From Terana coerulea (Eukaryota; Basidiomycota; Agaricomycetes; Polyporales; Phanerochaetaceae): 15,597 nt of DNA. Positions within the stretch are counted from its first letter, which is position 1. Each line of letters starts with the position of its first letter. Positions 8,636 through 15,597 of the stretch are shown piece after piece. The notes under the pieces were generated by a model. The model saw nothing but the letters and a program-made list of their open reading frames with translations. It searched no databases and had not been told where the DNA came from. The stretch lies in assembly GCA_024811115.1 (NCBI GenBank), contig JAKOGH010000060.1:1-15597 (forward strand). The letters run 5' to 3'. The position numbers and the translations under genes were made by a program.

Positions 8636-10514
8636 TTACAATCTCTTTGACTGTTGACACATGCTTTTATGTTTACCCTCAGCCCAGTCCCTAAATTGCG
8701 CTCATCAACATTGGTGTAGTGGAACAAAGGATGATGAATGCGCATACCTCTCTTGGCAGTGAGTATCGCAGTACGCGACACGAAAGCAGCCCTGGCAGAG
8801 TCGCATGCGATGAATGGGCTTGTAGACGCTGCAAAGACAATTGTGCCAACTGCATCTCTCCAAAGGCGAGAAATGCTGGACTCTTAGCTCTTCGTCCGTT
8901 AAGCCGTCAGGCTCGAGGCTTTTCCCAAGCTTGAACCATGCGATCGCAATGTCCTTCCACTTTGGGTGAGATAGGAGTGAGTGTTCGTTGATCTCCGCTG
9001 CCGTTGACCACCAGAGCTTTGTGCTCAGCCGTCTGATCAGTTTGAGACGAACAGAAATTCGAGCATCTTACGCCCTCCGTACTCGGTGGTGGGTGAAAGA
9101 GGCATCACAAAACGTGACAATGTTGAGGAGGATGGCTGGTTGGATATAATGTAGATACCAATCAAGAAAATACAGAAGGAACATACTGGAGTATCCACTG
9201 GTAGAGTCACCTTCAGATGACACTGGTACTAGGCTTTGGGCGACAAGCACGACCAAAGCATGAACATGGGACTCAGAAAGTGTGACATCGTTCCTAAAGA
9301 GGTCCTGAGTGGAAAACCTGAACAAACAGCTCAATGATGTCGGTACAGCTGACAATTAAGCGGTGATATGAGACTTACGGAATGACTGTCATAACCATGG
9401 ACAAAAGTATGGAGGCATTTGGCATAGAACCCATACATCCCTGCCTTCGGGCAGCAGCAAGGCTGTATTGCAAAACATGATATTTCATACTTGTCCTGAG
9501 GAGTATTGAGCCTTCGTCATTGACTGGATGGAGAAGCCGTGAGCTAAGAAAGCCCATTTTCTCCAGCAAGATGTCAACAGCCCTCTCGTCTTTGAAGTCT
9601 CGGACCATTGTCCTTGCTATGTTATCAACGGTGATATCACACCGCTTGGCAACAGCTTTGTAAATCGGGCCATGTTGCTCCAAGGTATATAGCTCAAGGC
9701 CCATCGCCAAGTTAGTGAGCGCCAGCGCTCTGGCGTCAGCGATCCCTTGGTGTGCAACCATAACGGAAACAACACATGCGGCATTTGAGAACTGATCTCA
9801 GTGCGCTGAATATGAGGACTACAGTGTTAAAATCAGTCGATTTATCTAGGAAACCGGAGAGACTGTTGGTTTACGCACCCAGACTCTATTTGCAGTTCTC
9901 GTGTCTGCATAGCCACAGTGCACAGTACACTTGTTATAAATCCTTCTCGCGTAACCCGGCAGCAATGGGTCGAGTCCGACTAGTAGGGCGATAGAAAGAC
10001 GGCGTCCCAATTTGCCACAGGTTGTCCCATAGCCTGGGTGACTGGGAAAGAACAAGCTCGATACCTTCAGAGATGTCTTTTTGGCACCTGCGGAAACTTG
10101 CACTTGCAAATAGTCTGCTTGAATTCAATCTCTCCACACAAAGCACATAAATCTCCAGCATGATGAAGGAATATGGCTATTATGCTGGAAAGTGAATACG
10201 TGAGCTTTTAGCAAGATTGGCATGCTGACCTGTACGGTTCTTCTGTAATAATCCAAGTTTACCACACAAGAGCGCAGTTCCTCTGCACTAAACCCACAGA
10301 GCTGTCTGTCCAGAACTAAGTTTACCATCAGGGGCACGATGCCTGTAGCAAACAACATCGGCCATATGGCGTCGATGTTTGGACGATGTATAAAATTGTG
10401 TACAGCTCACAGAGTAGGAAAGTCCGGACGGTTCTGCCGTGTTGAGCGATGAATTTCTATGATAGTTGCGCAGAAATTGTCTGGTTTGAGCGTAGAGGCT
10501 GGTAAGAAGTCCAT
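8636..10514 (-). pseudogene. MYND zinc-finger protein, pseudogene copy 2
   Basis: Same architecture as the gene at 1902-4140. It starts at ATG 10514 (MDFLPASTLKPDNFCAT). Introns lie at about 10151-10231 (GTCAGC donor), about 9810-9878 (GTGCGT donor), about 9325-9385 and about 8694-8750. The long central exon is open: MVAHQGIADARALALTNLAM through MKYHVLQYSLAAARRQ. Here the finger is in frame with the preceding WFKLGKSLEPDGLTDEELR, but the second zinc ligand is Tyr (CSVYKP, codon at 8822-8824, Cys in copy 1). The C-terminus is DWAEGKHKSMCQQSKRL with TAA at 8636-8638. Breaks: TGA in the first exon (10407-10409), a one-base insertion after GTPSF (near 9995-10005) and TAA at 9068-9070, where copy 1 has Arg. 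None of these is shared with copy 1. Confidence 0.8.
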
Positions 10515-10538
10515 TGAGGACGGTTGCAGTACTACTTA

Positions 10539-11070
10539 CAGTCTCTTTTATATTATTCTGCAGTCCATCGATTTTTCCGCTTTGTTTGGTTTGCACAAAC
10601 AAATCCCTTACAAGGTAACACATCATGTCACCGATATTACACCATGTCTGCTGAGGTGCATAGAGCGACGAGTGTGCTGGCTTCGCATGCTGCAAACAAA
10701 TAGTAAGAGCCCGGATTAGTCAGGCTTGCCTCGCAGTGTTCTTAGAGAAGGGAATTGACCTCACCAGAGATACAAGCCTGTTGGAGGAGCAGGACGTGAC
10801 CCTGGATCCAAAGGTTGCTGCTGCTGAGCCTGTTCATCGGTGGGAACCACCAAAGGACACAGATATTTCCGCTACTGTATACTAGAGCAAGTTTAACATA
10901 ATGTCTTCAAGTCCTCCACCCCTTCGCCCCGCGGTACGCCTATTGCTCAGTAGGCCAGCAGCCATGACATGACATGGGTGACGTGATGCGTTACCTTGTA
11001 AGGGATTTGTTTGTGCGAACCAAACAAGGCGGAAAAATCGGTCGACTGCAGAATAATATGAAAGAGACTG
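10539..11070. mobile_element. Tc1/mariner-like MITE, 532 bp, TA target site
   Basis: Long terminal inverted repeats: 10539-10632 and the reverse complement of 10977-11070 agree at 87 of 94 positions. Both begin CAGTCTCTTT. The element is flanked by TA on each side (10537-10538 and 11071-11072). CAGT-type ends and a TA duplication are the hallmarks of Tc1/mariner elements; there is no transposase, so this is a non-autonomous MITE. It sits exactly where homology to duplication copy 1 stops. In copy 1 the matching site reads ACTTAGTATGCG, close to an empty site (ACTTA + GTATTCG), but homology does not clearly resume beyond the element. Confidence 0.75.
10664..10885 (+). other. Coding-like fragment inside the MITE
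   Basis: A 73-codon open frame without a good start codon reads ARISQACLAVFLEKGIDLTR, then DTSLLEEQDVTLDPKVAAAE and PVHRWEPPKDTDISATVY, ending in TAG. The second half is acidic, ordinary soluble-protein composition and looks like the last exon of a gene. I do not recognise the family. It lies between the two inverted arms of the element, which would fit capture of a host exon, but chance is not excluded. Confidence 0.35.
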
Positions 11071-11196
11071 TAGTATTCGCCTGGTATTCGCTGCAGTGAG
11101 CTGTGACGGGACTCCATGGGAGGCAGCGGCCGGCCGGCCCGGGCTGTGATGATCGCACATCTTTTCGGCGTCTCCTTCAAGTTGCATTTTGCTCCC

Positions 11197-11204
11197 GACC
11201 GACC
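11197..11204. repeat. 8-bp target-site duplication, left
   Basis: GACCGACC directly precedes the CAGGGG terminus of the element at 11205 and is identical to 11764-11771. Confidence 0.85.
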
Positions 11205-11763
11205 CAGGGGGGGTGCAGGCAAGCAAGCGCTGACGACAACCCATGCTCGGGTGCTCGCTAAGTATCAGGGGTCCACACGAGCGTCTGCTCGTAATCTAGC
11301 AAGATAACATCCAGATAGCGAATAGATCACTGGTATCATGCGCTCTGTCTTCAGATTCATACGTTCATAGCCTCCTCTGCGGCTCTCGACGAGCCTCAAC
11401 TATTTGCAATTGATGTATTGAGCACTGAGAATCAAAACTGGTCACCACGGGTACCTGGAGTGAGTACGACATTCAAGGTAATGACAATCCAGGTGTTTAG
11501 AGTGCCAGTTCTCACGAAGTTCAAGCGATTGGACACAGCGCCCTCAGTTAGCAGGAGAGAATAAACACATATTCGAGGTCAAAAACAGCTATGAGTACGA
11601 ATTTCTCCCAAAATGTAGGAGATTGGGTGGAATCCACGCTGTAAGGCGTATCATAGTGCGACCATCTCATCTAATCTGCCACAGACGCTAGTGCGGACCC
11701 CTGATACTTAGCGAGCACCCGAGCATGGGTTGTCGTCAGCGCTTGCTTGCCTGCATCCCCCTG
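11205..11763. mobile_element. hAT-like MITE, 559 bp, with perfect 8-bp target duplication
   Basis: Terminal inverted repeats of about 83 bp (11205-11287 and 11682-11763) differ by about three substitutions and one indel in a G run. Both ends begin CAGGGGG. Identical GACCGACC octamers flank the element. CAGGG termini with 8-bp duplications identify the hAT superfamily. The roughly 390-base interior has no transposase and no long open frame, so it is non-autonomous. The near-identical repeats and intact duplication suggest a younger insertion than the other two elements here. Confidence 0.88.
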
Positions 11764-11771
11764 GACCGACC
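11764..11771. repeat. 8-bp target-site duplication, right
   Basis: GACCGACC directly follows the CCCCCTG end of the element, identical to the left octamer at 11197-11204. Confidence 0.85.
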
Positions 11772-12329
11772 TATGCCTTTACACCTCTTCATTCCACGAA
11801 ATCCACACTCTTTCGTTAGTGACAACCCTGTCTGTCGAGTCTCTCCCCTCAGATGCTCAGAAACGCCGCCTTGTAAATTAGCCTACGCATGCTGCAGAAG
11901 AGTCTATGACCTGGTCATCCGGCCCCTGCAATCCGAGCTAACACCGTTGCGGTCGTCTCGTACGGTACCCCTTCAAGCTGCTAGTGACGTGAAATACATG
12001 TTCGATGCTCGCAGCTAGTACTATTAGATGGTACAGCACATCTCATACATTTGCTCGAGGTTCCCAATAATGGTTCGTACACTGATCAATGCTGGATAGT
12101 CGCCAAGATTTCGAACAACGCAGTCAAGATTGTCTGCAGTCTATGTCTGCGAACGGGCTATCCGCGGTAGTACTGAATAGCAATCCTGCCAGGTGGTACC
12201 GTCAGAAGCCATGAGCTCGCCGGACAGTTCTTATGGAACTGACATGGGCCCTACCGAGTATGGGCCGCGTCCGTTTAGTCGGCCAAGCAGAAGACAACGG
12301 TATTGATGCAGCATGGATGGAGCCATTCT
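11772..12329. other. Intergenic region upstream of the CE16 pair
   Basis: No gene found; the only open frame (to 12018) begins inside the transposon's repeat and has no protein character. It probably includes the promoter of the esterase gene at 12393. I could not assign any regulator site with confidence. Confidence 0.4.
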
Positions 12330-12335
12330 TATAAG
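12330..12335 (+). promoter_or_regulatory. TATA-like box of the CBM1-CE16 gene
   Basis: TATAAG lies 63 bases before the ATG at 12393, a typical distance. Confidence 0.5.
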
Positions 12336-12392
12336 TGGCGGGGTAAGGAGACACGTCCAGGACGCCCTCGTTGCACCTAGCAAAAAGCGACT

Positions 12393-14044
12393 ATGATGTT
12401 GGCACTTAGCCTCTCCCTCTCTGCCTTTGTGGCTTATGCTGTAGCCCAACAAAGTGTATGGCAGCAATGTGAGTCGCAATGTGAAGGTAGATCTGAAGCG
12501 ACCTTCTAACAATCCATAGGCGGGGGTATCGGCTGGACGGGTGCAACAACCTGCGTTTCTGGGTGAGTTGGTTCCGTCTCTCGCGCGCTTTTCCATTTTC
12601 TCATGTGTTTATTCTGCAGCAACACCTGCGTCAAGCAGAATGATTGTAAGTTTGCGAGGCAAGCAGTTTAAGCGCATTTGCTCAAGAAATCCAGATTATT
12701 CCCAGTGCCTTCCGGGAGCCGCTGCCTCGACAGTCGCAAGCTCAAGCTCTCATAGTAGTTCTGTCTCGGTTACGTCGACTTCTCCCGCCCAGCCGACTTC
12801 TCCTGCAAACCAAAAAGTCAACTACTGGTTCAGCTTGTGCGTAACTTCACTGTAAACGTCGATCACAGCCTTAACGTCTTTTACAGCGGCGACTCTTATA
12901 CGCAGACGGGCTTTGTTGACACCGATACGGCGCCCGCCATTGGGAATCCTCTCGAAACCCACCTTACCCCGTACGAGCATCGCATCCTTGTTACTCTGCT
13001 AGCCTGACATCATATAATCTCCAGGGTTACACTGCGGTCGGAGGTACAAACTGGATCGACGTGGTGACTGTCAAGTACAATAAGTCGCTTGTCCTGACGT
13101 ACAACTACGCTTACGGCGGGGCCACCATCGACGCATCCCTGGTGGCGCCGTATGAGCCGACCGTTCTATCTCTTACGGACCAAGTGAACGAGTTCTTGAA
13201 CACCGTAGCGAGCAAGCCAGCAAGCGCCCCGTGGACCAGTGCCAATTCCCTCTTCTCATTCTGGATCGGTATCAACGACATCGGCAACTCTTACTACCAG
13301 AGTGGTGATCGTAGCGCGTGAGTGAACTTTCTGGAGTGTGTTACTACATACTTAACCGGTTTGCAGATTCTCAGACACGTTGCTGAATGCGTACTTCGCT
13401 CTTGTCCAAAAGGCTGTAAGTCGTTCTTATTTTAAGGGGTATATCGCGTTCCTGACAATGCAAATAGTAGTGAGCCTATTCGCTGGAGTCGCTGAAAGGA
13501 TGGTAACTCAATTCTGCGTCTAGTAACGTCGGCGCGAGGAACTTCCTCTTCATCAACGTTCCTCCAGTCGACCGCTCACCTCTGGCAAGTGCAGCTTACG
13601 TTGGAAAACATGGGCTCTCGCTGACGCTTAGTGCAGATGGTTCCTCAAGGCACCGCCGCTACGTCGCTTGAAAAGTCCGTGATCACGGGCTTTAACTCGA
13701 AACTGGCGCAGCGTGTCACAGCCTTCAAGGCAAACAACACCGGTGTATGTCGAATTATATGACGACTCCATTCTTCCTCCTTATAACATGATTCACAGGT
13801 CAACACTTGGCTCTGGGACTCCAACACTGCGTTCGGCACGATACTGGACAACCCCACTGCATACGGCTTCGTAGACAACTCTTCTTACGGAAACGCCGGC
13901 GACTTCTGGGGCAACAACTACCATCCCTCCAGTAAGCGCGTCATATCACGCGAACAGTAACGTTTACTGATGTTGGATGAAGGTGCTGCACAGGAGATCT
14001 GGGGTCAAGATGTTGCAAAGGTGTTGAACCAGACCATTTGGTGA
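12393..14044 (+). pseudogene. Secreted CBM1-CE16 acetylesterase (SGNH fold), with a one-base frameshift
   Basis: Enzymes of this family remove acetyl groups from hemicellulose fragments outside the cell. MMLALSLSLSAFVAYAVA is a signal peptide (12393 chosen; the next ATG at 12396 is equivalent). A fungal cellulose-binding module follows over four exons: VWQQCGGIGWTGATTC then NTCVKQNDYYSQCLPG. Next is a Ser/Thr/Pro linker, then the catalytic domain: YWFSFGDSYTQTGF (nucleophile Ser), TYNYAYGGATIDASLVAPY, FWIGINDIGNS (block III Asn), ARNFLFINVPPVDRSPL and FWGNNYHPS (His). Exons: 12393-12468, 12520-12562, 12620-12645, 12695-12836, 12887-12970, 13025-13317, 13367-13415, an unclear region, a segment ending at 13584, 13637-13744, 13799-13931 and 13983-14044. 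The exon at 12887 is one base shorter than its paralogue (CTCGAAAC versus CTCGGAAAC), which breaks the frame after GNPL. The intron after 13584 has a GC donor. The junction near 13416-13528 does not resolve cleanly. Confidence 0.83.
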
Positions 14045-14448
14045 ACACATCCCGTTCAACCTTCATGAATCATTATCCCGCAACCATGTCCGACCGTGGC
14101 CGTGGGAGAATAACACTGGTCGGACTTCATGCGCCTAAAATTCTGTGTATAAGCAGTGTTGTCGAGCAAATCATGCAGCATGTTTCCGTGACAAATTCTA
14201 CTCAATGCCATGATTTAGTCCGACCACGGAAGCGGGCTTGACATACCGACCGCGATCTCGAGAAGTCCCGACGGAAGGATGTGGCGCTCAGAATAAGGAG
14301 CTTGCTTTGCCGCCACATAGATTCGTCGAAAAGGCGGGGGTTGATGGCATCGCTTTACGCTTCGAGCTCCAGCATGAGATGATGGCGCAGCATAGCACCC
14401 TGGCCAGGTCATCATGTTACGCTGACGCTGCGATTCCGAAAAGTGGTG
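14045..14448. other. Spacer between the two CE16 genes, with a short inverted repeat
   Basis: No gene. TGGTCGGACT at 14117-14126 is inverted at 14217-14226 (AGTCCGACCA), and CATG extends both arms after a small gap, giving a 110-base fold-back. A third GTCCGACC lies at 14087. No target duplication is visible, so I do not call it a transposon. Confidence 0.45.
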
Positions 14449-14456
14449 TATATATA
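14449..14456 (+). promoter_or_regulatory. TATA box of the second CE16 gene
   Basis: TATATATA lies only 32 bases before ATG 14488, so transcription starting about 30 bases downstream would leave almost no leader. Either the mRNA is nearly leaderless or another start site is used. Confidence 0.45.
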
Positions 14457-14487
14457 CGAGTGGAAGGGCGAGTGGGCGGCAGCGAAG

Positions 14488-15597
14488 ATGAAGCCGACCA
14501 TACACCTGGCATTTTTTCTATTTCTCTACACCTTTGCGGTAACTCCGTCAGTTGCCTCAACTTCAGCTTCGCCCGCTTCTTCAACGCAGCCAATATCTCC
14601 TGCACACCACAAGGCCAACTACTGGTTCAGCTTGTGCGTGTTCCCTATTGAATAACAATCAAAGACTTACTATTATGCTCACAGCGGCGACTCGTACACG
14701 TCAACGGGCTTTGTTGACAACGGTACGGCACCCGCAGTTGGGAATGCTCTCGGAAACCCACCTTACCCCGTGAGCGCATTGTAGGCTGTAGCCCGCTCCC
14801 TTCCAATAGACTGACATTTCGCGCTTTCAGGGCGGCACAATCGTCGGAGGCACGAATTGGATCGATGTCATGACTGTCAAGTACAACAAGTCGCTCATTC
14901 TCACGTACAATTACGCCTTCAGCGGAGCGACCATCGACTCTTCCCTCGTGGCACCAAATGTGACAAACGCTCTGTCCCTCACGGACCAGATGAACGAATT
15001 CCTGGGCACCGTGGCGAGCAAGCCTGCCAGCGCCCCGTGGAACCACGCAAATGCACTGTTCTCGTTTTGGATCGGTATCAACGATATCGGAATCTCTCAT
15101 AACGACCCTGGTGACCGTGGCGCGTAAGTACTAGTGTATTTTAATAACAATTGCACTTGCGTACTAAAGCATTTGTAGATTCTCAGACACACTGCTGAAC
15201 GCATACTTTGCTCTTGTGCAGAAAGCCGTACGTCGCACTTGCCCTTATAGTGTATTGAACTAGGAGCTGATTCTACAAACAGTAGTGAGCATGCTCGTTC
15301 CAGTCGTATCGATATACTGTCACTCACCAAACCGTCCAGCAATGTTGGTGGAAGGAACTTCCTGTTCATCAACGTACCTCCAGTTAATCGCTCACCTCTC
15401 GTAAGTGCAGCTTCTGTCCCAAGACCGTGATATGGCGTTCACCTGGTAGTAGATGATATCCTTTGAAGGCCCCGCCGCTAGATCGCTCGAAAATTCGGTA
15501 ATCGAGGGCTTCAACTCGAGATTGGTACAGCGCATCGCAGCTTTTGAGGCGAATAACACAGGCGTACGTCGAGTTTTATGTTGACTGTATCGCTCTC
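14488..15597 (+). CDS. Secreted CE16 acetylesterase without CBM1, 3' end outside the window
   Basis: Tandem paralogue of the gene at 12393, same strand. MKPTIHLAFFLFLYTFAV is a signal peptide, followed by a short Ser/Thr/Pro stretch ending QPISPAHHKANYWFSF that matches the end of the other gene's linker; there is no cellulose-binding module. Exons: 14488-14633, 14685-14769, 14831-15123, 15179-15227, a segment around 15340-15400 and 15453-15563, then an intron running to the edge. Catalytic marks are FGDSYTSTGF (Ser) and FWIGINDIGIS (Asn); the His block lies beyond the window. The exon at 14685 keeps the base lost in the paralogue. Intron positions and phases agree between the two genes. Between 15228 and 15339 neither gene gives an obvious splice solution: both show TAGTGAGC after the likely acceptor, so a microexon or a shared splice feature escapes me. 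NVGGRNFLFINVPPVNRSPL after it is well conserved. Confidence 0.82.

Larger units (their letters stand above)
8338..10538. repeat. Segmental duplication, copy 2 (direct repeat of 1588-4167)
   Basis: The left breakpoint falls within the SDR fifth exon and the right end is at the TA where the element at 10539 begins. It lacks the transposon found in copy 1 and keeps the uninterrupted exon there, so it shows the pre-insertion state. Divergence is high, with many substitutions in coding and intron sequence alike, so the duplication is not recent. Confidence 0.85.

Noticed and set aside
10882..11244. 120-codon minus-strand frame sharing MGCRQRLLAC with a plus-strand frame at 11725
   Set aside because: The shared peptide arises from the inverted terminal repeats of the hAT-like MITE, not from related proteins.
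1..15597. Biosynthetic cluster, CRISPR array, phage or a defence system
   Set aside because: Genes are unrelated enzymes and relics, with no spaced repeat array, no viral genes and no co-directional set of functionally linked genes beyond the CE16 pair.

Overview
The window looks like nuclear DNA of a filamentous, probably wood-decaying basidiomycete (Agaricomycetes, Polyporales-like). Genes are cut by many short introns (about 45-70 bases, GT-AG with a few GC-AG). The recognisable products are typical of such fungi: a URE2p-like glutathione S-transferase, a short-chain dehydrogenase, MYND-finger proteins, a secreted bicupin oxalate decarboxylase, and two CE16 acetylesterases, one with a fungal cellulose-binding module. 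There is no bacterial gene organisation, no rRNA or intact tRNA, and no CRISPR array. The taxon is inferred from gene content.

Layout. 1-476: 3' part of a glutathione S-transferase (+). 716-1822: an intact seven-exon SDR gene (+, 260 codons before the stop). 1902-4140: a decayed MYND-finger gene (-), convergent with the SDR and interrupted by a 341-bp non-autonomous DNA transposon. 4640-5462: an unrecognised transcription-unit-like stretch with TATA box, start codon, splice sites and poly(A) signal. 6797-8119: an oxalate decarboxylase pseudogene (+) that has lost most of its second cupin domain. 8338-10538: a diverged direct duplicate of 1588-4167, carrying a dead SDR tail and a second MYND pseudogene. 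10539-11070 and 11205-11763: two MITE-like elements, one flanked by TA and one by a perfect 8-bp duplication. 12393-14044 and 14488-15597: a tandem pair of CE16 esterase genes, the first with CBM1 and linker, the second without CBM1 and cut by the window edge.

The window is accessory DNA in decay: a segmental duplication whose two copies are broken by different lesions, three small DNA transposons, and a tandem enzyme pair that differs by domain loss. The only genes that read as intact are the SDR and, as far as the window shows, the second esterase apart from one unresolved exon junction. I found no convincing new multi-gene system. The most informative signals are the independent decay of the two MYND copies, the well-delimited MITEs, and the CBM1 difference between the tandem esterases. 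All exon structures were worked out by eye from splice signals, reading frame, paralogue comparison and general family knowledge.
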